DNA of 64,000 bases from Chloroflexota bacterium (lineage in GTDB: Bacteria > Chloroflexota > Limnocylindria > Limnocylindrales > CSP1-4): assembly GCA_004297395.1 (NCBI GenBank), contig SCUO01000093.1, forward strand, positions 186,001 to 250,000. Direction: 5' to 3'. Below the pieces are notes generated by a model, which ran no database searches, was not told where the DNA came from, and saw nothing but the letters and a program-made list of their open reading frames with translations. Of this stretch, positions 56,056 to 64,000 are shown one piece after another (the first letter of the stretch is position 1; every line of letters starts with the position of its first letter). Position numbers and translations under genes: made by a program.

Positions 56056-59000
56056 GTGGTCCAGCCAGCCTTCGCCGAGCTCCATTGCCACTCCAACTTC
56101 TCGTTCCTGGACGGGGCCTCGCCGGTCGAGGATCTCGTCGAGCGGGCGGTCGAGCTCGGCCTGACCGGCCTGGCGATCACCGACCACCAGGGTCTCTACG
56201 GCGTCGTCCGGTTCGCGGCTGCTGCCCAGGAGACGGGCCTCCACCCGGTCATCGGGGTGGAGATCGAGCTGCTCGATGCCGCCGCCCCGGACCCGTTCCG
56301 GATCGTCGTGCCGGCCCGCCGTCCGCAGCGACGCGGCCGGGGGACGACGCCGGCGACCGCCGACCCGGGCCTTCCCGCCGCCGTCGGCGGCAGCCCGGCC
56401 CGGCCGCGACCGTCGCGAGCGCGCCTGCCCGGGCACCGGGCGATCGTCAAGGAGGACCTGCGCGGGATCGGGGAGCGGCAGCGTGGACCCCATCTCGTCC
56501 TGCTGGCCCGCGACGCGACCGGCTACCGAAGCCTCTGCCGGCTCGTCTCGCGGGCGAACCTCGCCGGGACCAAGCGCGTGCCGCGGTTCGACCAGGCGCT
56601 CCTCGAGGAGCACACGACTGGGCTCGTCGCCTTGTCGGGCTGCCGCGAGGGCGAGATCGCGCGGCGGCTCCGGGTGGGCGATCGCGAGGGTGCGGCCGAG
56701 GTCGCCCGACGCTATGCCGGGATCTTCGGCCGGGGCGACTCGCCGGCCTCGAGCGGCTTCTTCCTCGAGCTCTCGCACCACCTCCTGCCCGACGACGACT
56801 GGCTGGTGGCGGAGACGGCGGCGCTGGCCGCCGAGCTCGGCCTCCCGGTCGTGACGACGAACGACGTGCACCACGCCCGGCCGGAGGATCGCGAGCTCGG
56901 CGACGTCCTCGCCGCGATCTTCCACGGCCGGACCCTCGACACCCTCGGGGACCTCCGTCGCCGGGACGGGGAATCGCACCTGAAGTCGGGGGCTCAGCTG
57001 CTGGCGATGCCGCCGGGCGAGGCGGCGTTCGCGCGGGCGGACCCGGCCACGGGGCGGGCCTGGGCGGAGGGGATCGCCACGGCGGCCGAGGTCGCCGCCT
57101 CGTGCACCGTCGACCTCGGCTTCGAGCAGTACCGCTTCCCGGGCTTCCCGGTGCCGAAGGGCGAGACGGCCTTCTCGTACCTCTCGGAGCTGTGCTGGAC
57201 GGGCGCCCGCCGCCGCTATCACCCGCTCACCCCGGCCGTGGTCAACCGGCTGGCCCACGAGCTCGGGATCATCGAGCGGGCGGGGCTCGCCGAGTTCTTC
57301 CTCATCTGCTGGGACCTCATGCGCTTCGCGAAGGAGCAGGGCATCCCGGCCCAGGGACGGGGCAGCGCCACCAGCTCGATCGTGTCGTACACGCTCGGGA
57401 TCAGCCGGGTCGAGCCGATCCAGCACAACCTCCTGTTCGAGCGGTTCATCAACGAGGGCCGCACGACCTACCCGGACGTCGACATCGACTTCTCCTCGGA
57501 GCGTCGGGAGGAGGTCATCCAGTACGTCTACAACCGCTACGGGCCCGAGCACACCGGGATGGTCTGCAACCTCGTGACGTACCGGGCCCGCTCGGCGGTC
57601 CGGGAGGTCGGCTACGCGCTCGGCTTCCCGCGGCCGCTCGTCGACCGGGTGGCCAAGGCCCTCGAGACGTACGACAGCGTCATGGTCCGTCGCGACCTCG
57701 AGGCCGACGGTGGCTTCGCCGAGTTCTTTCGTCATCCGGGCGAGGGCGACGCCGCCGCCCGGGCGGGCGACGCGGTGCGGGAGGCCGCCGGCGAGGCCGA
57801 GGCCTATGGCCTCGTCGACGGGATGGGCCAGCTCAACAAGCGGGTGCCGCTCGTGGGCAAGGTGCCGCCCTGGCGCCAGCCGTCCAAGCCGGTGGACCCC
57901 GCTGCGCCTCCCGCGCCACGCCCGTTCGCGTGGCTCGACGACGAGCATGCGGGCACAGCCGAGGTCCGCACTGCCGCCTCGGCGCCGATCCCAGCCCAAT
58001 CTCGCCAGATACCAACCCCCGTGGTGGTAAGTGAGCCGGGGGAGACATTTGCCGCCTCGGCGGCCACCGACGGATCGCGGATCATGCCGGCACGAACGTG
58101 GGCCGGGATGAATCCGGCTGCGCTGGGCGTGTCGGAAACCGCCGCCGCCGTAGAAGCTGCGCCTACCGCCACTCCCAGTGGTATCTGGCAGGACCACCAG
58201 GCTCCCGGGCCGAGCGCCTCGGGGATGTGGGAAGGGGCGCCGGAATCTCCGCCGTCGATCCGGCCCGGCGGGCGCACGGACGACGAGGGCGGCCCGGGCG
58301 ACACGCCCGCCAGCGTCGCCTGGCTGCGGGCCGGGCGGGGGACGGGCTACGGCGCCGGGCCGAGGCTGCCGCGAGTCCTCGGCCAGGACGTGCAGGTTGC
58401 GCCCGGGACGGTCGACGGCAGGCCGATCGACCCGGAATCAGGCGCGGTGGCGCCACCCGCGAGGGCGGTCGATCGCCTGGGCCGGCCGAACCACTGGGAT
58501 CCGCCCGCGCCCCCCCACAGCGCTCTCGGCCGCGGCGGCGATCGCGGCGGTCACAGCTCCGTGGCCCGGATCGAGCCCGAGCCGGCGCCCCAGCCCCGCG
58601 GCGGCTCGACGGTCGGGATGAGCGACTGGGAGCGCTGGCTCGAGCTCTGCGCCCGCATCGACGGCTTCCCGCGCCACCTCAGCATCCACTCTGGCGGGAT
58701 GCTCGTGACCGCGGCCCCGCTCATCGACATCGCGCCGCTGGAGCGGGCCACGATGCAGGACCGCGTCGTCGTCCAGTTCGACAAGCGCGACGTCGAGGAG
58801 CTCAAGCTCATCAAGCTCGACCTGCTCGGCCTGGGGATGCTCGCCGCGATCGACGAGACCCTCCAGCTCATCGAGCACGACTGCGGCACCTGCGTGATCC
58901 TCGATGCCATCCCGGAGCAGGTCCCCGAGGTCTTCGCGATGCTCCAGGCGGCCGACACGGTTGGCGTCTTCCAGGTCGAGAGCCGGGCCCAGATGCAGAC

Positions 59001-60615
59001 GCTGCCGAAGTCGAGGCCGGGCTCGCTCGACGACCTCGTCGTGGAGGTCGCGATCATCCGGCCCGGCCCGATCCAGGGCAACGCCGTCCATCCGTACCTC
59101 CGGCGGCGGCAGGGCCTGGAGCCCGTGACCTACCTCCACCCGAGCCTGGAGCCGGTCCTCCGCGATTCGAAGGGCGTGATCCTGTACCAGGAGCAGGTCA
59201 TGCGGATCGCCATCGAGGTCGCGGGCTTCACGCCGGCAGAGAGCGACGGCTTCCGGCGGGCGATGGGCACATGGCGCTCGACCCGCGAGATGGAGAGGCT
59301 CCATCAGCGCTTCCACGACGGCTGCATGCGCCAGCCGGGCATGACCGAGGAGGTGGCCGAGGAGCTGTTCCGGCAGGTCGCGGCGTTCGCCAGCTTCGGG
59401 TTCGCCAAGAGCCACGCCGCCGCCTTCGCCCGGACGGCCTACGAGTCCTCCTTCCTCAAGCTCTTCTACCCGGCCCAGTTCCTCGTCGGGCTCATCAACG
59501 CCCAGCCGATGGGCTTCTACCCGGTCGAGGTCCTCGTCAACGACGCCAAGCGCCACGGGGTCGCGATCCTCCCGGTCGACATCAACGCCTCGTCCTACAA
59601 GACGACGACCGAGTGGGCCGGCCGGCCCGGCTGGGCTCTCGCCGGCCCGGCGGGTGACGACGGCTCGCACGACGCGGATCCTGGCGAGCCGATCCCCGCG
59701 GGCGCCGGGATCGAGGAGCGGCCGCGGCCGGTCCGGTCCTCGGCCTGCTTCAACCCGATGGCAGCGGCCCGGGATCGATGGGCTGCCGCGGACGCCGTCG
59801 GCTGGGGCGTTCGCCTGGGGCTCCACCTCGTGAAGGGCATCGGCGAGCAGCACGAGGAGCTCCTCGATCGCGAGCTGGCCCGCGGGCCGTACGCCTCGCT
59901 GGCCGACGTCGTCGAGCGGACCGGGCTGCCCGAGGAGACGATTGAGCGGCTCATCCGGACCGGCGCGCTCGATTCCCTGGGCCGGCCACGGCGCGAGCTC
60001 CTGTGGCAGCTCCGCGAGGTCGCCGGGGCGTCACGGGGGCGCGTTGACGGGAAGTCAGTCCGGGCCGGGACGCGGGCGGCGGGGAAGCGCTCGGTTGCGG
60101 CCGGGAGGCCGATGGACCTGCGACTGCCGGCCACCGATGCCCCGGACCTGCCCGCGATCAGCGAGCCGGAGCGGATCGGGGATGCCTATGCGGTCGTCGG
60201 CCTCGATGCCCGCCGCCAGGTCGTCTCGCTGTTCCGGGGCGCCCTCGATCGGCTCGGGGCGGTGACGAACGCGTCGCTCGCGGATCGGCGGCCCGGACCC
60301 GTCCGGATCGGCGGGCTCGTCGTCACCCGCCAGCACCCGATGACCGCCAAGGGCACCGTCTTCCTGGCCCTCGAGGACGAGACCGGGATGGTCAACGTCA
60401 CCCTCTGGCCGTCGTCGTGGGAGCGCCTCCGCGGGGTGGTCCGCCGCCACGCCCTGCTGCTCGTCGACGGCGAGCTCCAGCGCGAATCGTCGGTCGTCAA
60501 CGTCGTGGCCAACGAGGTCCGGCCGCTCCCCGAGCTGGCGACGGCGGCCGGTGGTCCGGAGCGGCCGGACGGCGTCCGCCAGCTCGGCCACGCCGGGATG
60601 CGCCGGCTGGGCTGA
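56056..60615 (+). CDS. dnaE2: Error-prone DNA polymerase DnaE2 (ImuC) with an unusually long insertion
   Basis: A 1519-residue C-family polymerase for SOS mutagenesis (the family is about 1050-1150). Residues 1-70 start the PHP domain (AELHCHSNFSFLDGASPVED, ITDHQGLYGVVRF); the catalytic aspartates are in YPDVDIDFSSERREE near 475; conserved DTVGVFQVESRAQM near 975 and FGFAKSHAAAFARTAYESSF near 1117 follow; an OB fold ends the protein (VFLALEDETGMVNVTLW). Residues about 605-855 are a Pro/Ala/Gly-rich, likely disordered insertion before the GFPRHLSIHSGGM motif. GTG 56056 is chosen because the LexA box and -10 lie upstream; the frame is open much further. Confidence 0.93.
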   Translation: MVQPAFAELHCHSNFSFLDGASPVEDLVERAVELGLTGLAITDHQGLYGVVRFAAAAQETGLHPVIGVEIELLDAAAPDPFRIVVPARRPQRRGRGTTPATADPGLPAAVGGSPARPRPSRARLPGHRAIVKEDLRGIGERQRGPHLVLLARDATGYRSLCRLVSRANLAGTKRVPRFDQALLEEHTTGLVALSGCREGEIARRLRVGDREGAAEVARRYAGIFGRGDSPASSGFFLELSHHLLPDDDWLVAETAALAAELGLPVVTTNDVHHARPEDRELGDVLAAIFHGRTLDTLGDLRRRDGESHLKSGAQLLAMPPGEAAFARADPATGRAWAEGIATAAEVAASCTVDLGFEQYRFPGFPVPKGETAFSYLSELCWTGARRRYHPLTPAVVNRLAHELGIIERAGLAEFFLICWDLMRFAKEQGIPAQGRGSATSSIVSYTLGISRVEPIQHNLLFERFINEGRTTYPDVDIDFSSERREEVIQYVYNRYGPEHTGMVCNLVTYRARSAVREVGYALGFPRPLVDRVAKALETYDSVMVRRDLEADGGFAEFFRHPGEGDAAARAGDAVREAAGEAEAYGLVDGMGQLNKRVPLVGKVPPWRQPSKPVDPAAPPAPRPFAWLDDEHAGTAEVRTAASAPIPAQSRQIPTPVVVSEPGETFAASAATDGSRIMPARTWAGMNPAALGVSETAAAVEAAPTATPSGIWQDHQAPGPSASGMWEGAPESPPSIRPGGRTDDEGGPGDTPASVAWLRAGRGTGYGAGPRLPRVLGQDVQVAPGTVDGRPIDPESGAVAPPARAVDRLGRPNHWDPPAPPHSALGRGGDRGGHSSVARIEPEPAPQPRGGSTVGMSDWERWLELCARIDGFPRHLSIHSGGMLVTAAPLIDIAPLERATMQDRVVVQFDKRDVEELKLIKLDLLGLGMLAAIDETLQLIEHDCGTCVILDAIPEQVPEVFAMLQAADTVGVFQVESRAQMQTLPKSRPGSLDDLVVEVAIIRPGPIQGNAVHPYLRRRQGLEPVTYLHPSLEPVLRDSKGVILYQEQVMRIAIEVAGFTPAESDGFRRAMGTWRSTREMERLHQRFHDGCMRQPGMTEEVAEELFRQVAAFASFGFAKSHAAAFARTAYESSFLKLFYPAQFLVGLINAQPMGFYPVEVLVNDAKRHGVAILPVDINASSYKTTTEWAGRPGWALAGPAGDDGSHDADPGEPIPAGAGIEERPRPVRSSACFNPMAAARDRWAAADAVGWGVRLGLHLVKGIGEQHEELLDRELARGPYASLADVVERTGLPEETIERLIRTGALDSLGRPRRELLWQLREVAGASRGRVDGKSVRAGTRAAGKRSVAAGRPMDLRLPATDAPDLPAISEPERIGDAYAVVGLDARRQVVSLFRGALDRLGAVTNASLADRRPGPVRIGGLVVTRQHPMTAKGTVFLALEDETGMVNVTLWPSSWERLRGVVRRHALLLVDGELQRESSVVNVVANEVRPLPELATAAGGPERPDGVRQLGHAGMRRLG

Positions 60616-60626
60616 CGGCCCTGCGA

Positions 60627-61292
60627 TCAGCCCCGGGCGGGGCGGCCGGAGCGCGGGTTCGTCTGGCGGCGCTGCTGGGCGCGCGTGTTCGAGAGGTTCA
60701 GGAACCGCCGGTACCAGGCAGCGGCCGCTGCGAAGAAGATGCCCGACACCGGGCCGATCGAGATGGCCGACAGGACGGCCTGTTCCTGGGCGCCGGGCTC
60801 GATCGGCGTTGCCGCAGCGGCCGGCACGACCAGGTAGACCACGGCGGTGAACGCCGCGACATCGATGAGCGACACGATGAGACCGAGCAGGTAGCTCGCC
60901 CGCTTGGCGAAGAACCCGACCAGGAAGATCGGGGCCATCGCCGGCGGATACAGGAGCGACTGGTAGAGGAACGCCGAGATCGTGCTCTGCTGGTCGACCG
61001 CGACGGCCACGGCCCCGACCCCGATGAGGCCGAGGGCGCCGAGGAACGACCGGGTCCGGAGCAGTCCGGGCAGTGCCGCGATGTCCTCGCGGATATTGGC
61101 CCGGCGGTAGGCGCCCCGGAACGCCCCGGTCAGGCTCGGTCGCGGAGGAACGGCCGCCGTTGCCGGGCGCTGGCCCCGAGTCTGGGCCGCAGGCGTCTCC
61201 TCCTCGGGATCCAGGCCCTCGATATCCCCGGAGATCGTCTGCCGGTAGCGGCGGCGCGCGTCGGCGCGGTCGGTGCGCTTGGCACGGGCCAC
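60627..61292 (-). CDS. Membrane protein, function unknown
   Basis: A 221-residue protein. The first 95 residues are cytoplasmic and charged (RAKRTDRADARRRYRQTISG), then about four hydrophobic segments (ALGLIGVGAVAVAVDQQSTI, APIFLVGFFAKRASYLLGLIVSL, AAFTAVVYLVVPA, IGPVSGIFFAAAAAWYRRFLN given as positions 102-122, 132-158, 158-172, 190-210). Not assigned to a family. GTG 61292 has GAGGAG 6 nt upstream. A tandem 13-bp repeat with a -10-like TACGAT lies upstream at 61357-61382. Convergent with dnaE2, 12 nt apart. Confidence 0.7.
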   Translation of the reverse strand: MARAKRTDRADARRRYRQTISGDIEGLDPEEETPAAQTRGQRPATAAVPPRPSLTGAFRGAYRRANIREDIAALPGLLRTRSFLGALGLIGVGAVAVAVDQQSTISAFLYQSLLYPPAMAPIFLVGFFAKRASYLLGLIVSLIDVAAFTAVVYLVVPAAAATPIEPGAQEQAVLSAISIGPVSGIFFAAAAAWYRRFLNLSNTRAQQRRQTNPRSGRPARG

Positions 61293-61356
61293 GGGTTGCT
61301 CCTCGATAGCAGGTGGGGTTGGCGGTGCTCGCGCCACCCGGCGGGCACCTCGGGTG

Positions 61357-61382
61357 GTGTGATCGTACGGTGTGATCGTACG
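61357..61382. repeat. Perfect tandem 13-bp repeat with -10-like element
   Basis: GTGTGATCGTACG at 61357-61369 and 61370-61382. On the minus strand each copy contains TACGAT, a -10-like hexamer for the membrane protein gene. A hairpin CCACCCG/CGGGTGG (61334-61340, 61351-61357) sits just downstream in the leader. Confidence 0.6.
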
Positions 61383-61448
61383 CGGTCGGCCCGGACGGCG
61401 CGGCTGGCGCGCTGCTCGGTGGGCGTGGCTGCCGCCCGCGGCGGATCA

Positions 61449-61575
61449 GAGGGTGACTGCGGGGTGACTGGCAGGTGAGCCGGGAGTGAGCGGCGGGTGA
61501 GTCGCTGACGAGCCGCCGATGAGTGGCGGACAACTCGCCGGTGAGGCCCGGGTTGCCGGTGGGTGAGGGCGGCCT
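61449..61575. repeat. Degenerate GGTGA-type short repeats upstream of the lamin-tail-domain gene
   Basis: A run of about ten imperfect 10-12-nt units around GGGTGACTGGC or GGTGAGCCGG (61449-61520, then GGTGAGG-type units to 61575). No gene is visible here. The next gene's TAGAAC -10-like sequence is at about 61578-61583. Confidence 0.45.
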
Positions 61576-61637
61576 GCTAGAACGTCGCCAGCCGTCCTGC
61601 CCGGCGCCACGAGCCTGCCCGCCCCGGAGGTCGTTCC

Positions 61638-64000
61638 GTGGAACGCGCTCGCGCTGCGGCGTCGGTCGCCATCCTCGCTCTCTTCGTCGCGGCGGCGACG
61701 GTCCTCGCGGTCGCGCCCCCGATCACCGCGCCAGCAGCGGTCGAGCCGGCCGCGGTCGTCGGCTGGCCCCCGGCGACGCTCGTCGTGACGGAGGTCCAGA
61801 CCGGCGGCGCGTCCGCCTCGGACGAGTTCGCGGAGATCGGCAACATGGGCTCGACGGCGGTCGACCTCGCCGGCCTCGAGATCGTCTACGTGACCTCGAC
61901 GGGCGGGACGGTGACCAGGAAGGTCACCTGGACCGCGACGACGCCGCTCGACCCCGGGCGCCACCTCGTCATCGCCAACGCGCTTGGTGCCTTCGCCTCC
62001 ATTGCCGACGCGACGTACAGCGGCGGCTTCGCGGCGACCGGGGGATCGATCGTCCTCCGGGCGGTGGACGGGGCGCCCATCGATGCCGTGGGCTGGGGCG
62101 ATGCCACGAACGCTTTCGTCGAAGGCACGCCGGCGGGCGCGCCACCGGCCGGATCGAGCCTCGAGCGACGACCCGGCGGGACGGCCGGCAACACGACCGA
62201 CACGAACGACAGCGTGGCCGACTTCTTCATCCAGGCGAGCCCGAACCCCCAGAACCTGGCGGCGCCGCCGATTCCCGTCCCCGGGTTCACGCCGAGCCCC
62301 TCGTCCGAGACGCCGGCACCGACGCCCACGCCACCTGCCGACCCTTCGGCCGAGCCCTCGGCGACGCCGACCTCGTCGCCCTCGTTCACGCCCGCACCCG
62401 ATCCGGGGTCGCCCGAACCCACGGCGACCATGTTGCCCAGCCCAGTTCCCACGCCGACGCCCGCTCCAACCGCCTCGCCGAGTCCGACGCCCGGTCCGAC
62501 CGCCGCTCCGACGACGGTGCCGACGCAGAGCCCCCCGCCCGCGCCGACAGCCACGGCGACCGTCGAGCCCAGCCCGTCGCCGGCGCCCCTGCCGATCCTC
62601 GAGGCCCGCGCCCTGGCTGACGGGTCCAGCGCCGTCGTGGTGGGCATCCTGACGACCGACCTCGGGGCCCTCGAGAGCGGTCGCTCCGGCTTTGTCCAGG
62701 ACGCGACGGCCGGGATCGCGGTCTACCTCGACGTGGCGCTCGTCGCGCCGCTCCCGGCCGGGACCACGGTCCGGCTCGAGGGCACGCTCGACGAGCGATA
62801 CGGGGCGCGAACGCTGCGCGTCGCGGTCGCCGACCTGACGGACCTGGGACCAGGTGTCATCCCTGATCCCGAGGACGTCGGCACGGGGATCGTCGCGGAA
62901 TCGCTCGAGGGAATCCGGGTCACGGTCTCGGGGCCGACCGTCGGCGCTCCGACCAGCTACGCGGACGGGCTCGGGATCCTCGTCGACGACGGCAGCGGCC
63001 CGGTCCGGGTCATCGTCGGGCCGGACGCACTTGCCGGCAACACGCTGCCGTCGGGCACCTTTATCCGGGCTGCCGGCCCGGTGGGGCAGCGCGACAGCAC
63101 CGGGACGGGCACATCCGGCTACCGGATCCACGCCACCGAGCCGGGCGAGCTGGAGCTCGTCGCCCCGCCACCCACCCCGACCCCGACGCCGACGCCGAGC
63201 GCGCCGCCGACGCCCGTCCCGAGCGCATCGGCGTCGACCTCGCCCCTTCCCACCGCGACGCCCACGCCCACGCCGTCCCCGACCGCCCCGCCGACGATCT
63301 CGGTCGCCGAGGCCCGGGGCCGCCCCGTCGGATCCGTCGTCACGGTGACGGGCGACGTCACGGCCGAGGCCGGCCGGCTCGGGACGCCGTCGATCCTGGC
63401 CATCGGCGACTCGACCGGGGGCATCCTCGTCCGCGTCCCGGACGGGATCCCGGCGCCGTCCCGCGGCACGCGCATCACGGTCACCGGCCAGCTCTCGGCA
63501 CCGTACGGCCAGCTCGAGCTCCGACCGGCCACGACCGGCGTCTGGGTCCTCGGTCCGGGGGCTGCACTGACCCCGCTCGCGATTGCGGCGGCCGAGCTCG
63601 GCGAGCCCACCGAAGGTCGCCTGGTGATCCTCGTCGGGACCGTCAGCGCGGCGCCCCGGAAGAGCACCAGCGGCGACCTCTCCATCGATCTAGTCGACGC
63701 GGCCGGGACACCGTTCCGGGTCATGACCGACGCGTCGAGCGGCATCGAGGCCGCCGACCTGGGCAGGGGCTCCACCGTCCGGCTCGTCGGGATCGTCGGT
63801 CAGCGGGCATCGAAGAAGGACGCCCTCGACGGCTACCGGGTCTGGATCCGCGATCGCGCCGACATCGAACCGACCGGGAGCGACGGTAGCGGCGGGTCGC
63901 AGGAGCCACCGACCGGCCCGGGCGCGACCGTGCTCACCATCGCCGCGACCCGACGCCTGCCCGACGATGCCCCGGCCGCTGTCGAGGGCGTGGTCACCGC
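61638..64000 (+). CDS. Secreted protein with lamin-tail-like domain and OB-like repeats (C-terminus cut by window edge)
   Basis: 787 codons are visible with no stop. GTG 61638 follows GGAGG by 7 nt. A signal peptide (about 1-35, SVAILALFVAAATVLAVAPP) precedes a lamin-tail-like domain (VVTEVQTGGASASDEFAEIGN near 48, VDLAGLEIVYV, then LDPGRHLVIAN near 105). A Thr/Pro-rich linker of about 110 residues follows, then at least three domains resembling DUF5689/OB-like units (SGFVQDATAGIAVYLDV, DGLGILVDDGSGPVRVIVG, STGGILVRVPDGIP), separated by further P-T-P linkers. Such proteins are secreted and sometimes carry nuclease domains later; that part is outside the window. Confidence 0.85.
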   Translation, partial: MERARAAASVAILALFVAAATVLAVAPPITAPAAVEPAAVVGWPPATLVVTEVQTGGASASDEFAEIGNMGSTAVDLAGLEIVYVTSTGGTVTRKVTWTATTPLDPGRHLVIANALGAFASIADATYSGGFAATGGSIVLRAVDGAPIDAVGWGDATNAFVEGTPAGAPPAGSSLERRPGGTAGNTTDTNDSVADFFIQASPNPQNLAAPPIPVPGFTPSPSSETPAPTPTPPADPSAEPSATPTSSPSFTPAPDPGSPEPTATMLPSPVPTPTPAPTASPSPTPGPTAAPTTVPTQSPPPAPTATATVEPSPSPAPLPILEARALADGSSAVVVGILTTDLGALESGRSGFVQDATAGIAVYLDVALVAPLPAGTTVRLEGTLDERYGARTLRVAVADLTDLGPGVIPDPEDVGTGIVAESLEGIRVTVSGPTVGAPTSYADGLGILVDDGSGPVRVIVGPDALAGNTLPSGTFIRAAGPVGQRDSTGTGTSGYRIHATEPGELELVAPPPTPTPTPTPSAPPTPVPSASASTSPLPTATPTPTPSPTAPPTISVAEARGRPVGSVVTVTGDVTAEAGRLGTPSILAIGDSTGGILVRVPDGIPAPSRGTRITVTGQLSAPYGQLELRPATTGVWVLGPGAALTPLAIAAAELGEPTEGRLVILVGTVSAAPRKSTSGDLSIDLVDAAGTPFRVMTDASSGIEAADLGRGSTVRLVGIVGQRASKKDALDGYRVWIRDRADIEPTGSDGSGGSQEPPTGPGATVLTIAATRRLPDDAPAAVEGVVT

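Noticed and set aside
55810-58197. 795-codon minus-strand frame antisense to dnaE2
   Set aside because: Shadow of dnaE2; only its last 42 codons look like a possible small membrane peptide and are listed separately.

Overview
The window is about 70% G+C, gene-dense, and reads as one chromosomal segment of a free-living, high-GC, probably monoderm-like bacterium. OpcA beside zwf, a Gram-positive-type LexA box (CGAAC-N4-GTTCG), an ImuA/ImuB/DUF6504/DnaE2 mutasome, an F420-type LLM oxidoreductase, many proline/threonine-rich exported proteins and several leaderless-looking genes fit a Chloroflexota lineage (Limnocylindria/Ellin6529-like) or a deep actinobacterial relative. This placement is inference; there is no rRNA. 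No insertion sequence, prophage or CRISPR array was seen.

Layout. 1-12 kb is a sugar-phosphate block: opcA-zwf-gnd, a 2,2-dialkylglycine decarboxylase-like enzyme, pgi, a DUF4389 membrane protein and rpiB-tkt, then a divergent psuK-psuG pair that breaks pseudouridine down to uracil and ribose 5-phosphate, the substrate of RpiB/Tkt next door; transaldolase lies at 25.7 kb. 12-15 kb holds small and hypothetical genes, an EamA exporter, a HAD phosphatase and a nitroreductase. 15.3-23.6 kb carries three ECF sigma-factor operons, each ATGA-coupled to a membrane-anchored putative anti-sigma factor with an extracellular part (kelch propeller, or one of two paralogous C-terminal domains), with a RHH/PIN toxin-antitoxin pair between the second and third. 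23.7-38 kb is mostly housekeeping: pyrG, tal, ubiE, rho, a LysM/M23 hydrolase behind a structured leader, obg, a nadD-rsfS fusion, holA, comEC and comEA. 38.3-39.9 kb has a beta-propeller-type protein, two small proteins and a CGNR zinc-finger regulator, divergently transcribed over a duplicated operator-like element. 40-51.4 kb has an LLM oxidoreductase, a DUF1801 protein, leuS, tRNA-Ala(GGC), two tandem exported paralogues, a YgjP-type metallopeptidase, tRNA-Tyr(GTA), membrane and cupin proteins and tRNA-Ala(CGC). 52-60.6 kb is the SOS mutagenesis region: LexA box-imuA-imuB-DUF6504, a set of tiny membrane peptides and a lipoprotein on the other strand, then LexA box-dnaE2. The right edge cuts a large secreted protein with a lamin-tail-like domain.

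Expression. Translational coupling by ATGA/GTGA overlaps is very frequent. A TANNNT -10 hexamer recurs 6-7 nt upstream of start codons, suggesting leaderless mRNAs. Operon ends often carry perfect GC-rich hairpins without a T-tract, and rho is present in the window. Least explained and most worth following are the mix-and-match sigma/anti-sigma modules, the CGNR divergent operator, the disordered insertion in DnaE2, the LysM/M23 leader, the missing comEC stop and the small single-TM peptides.
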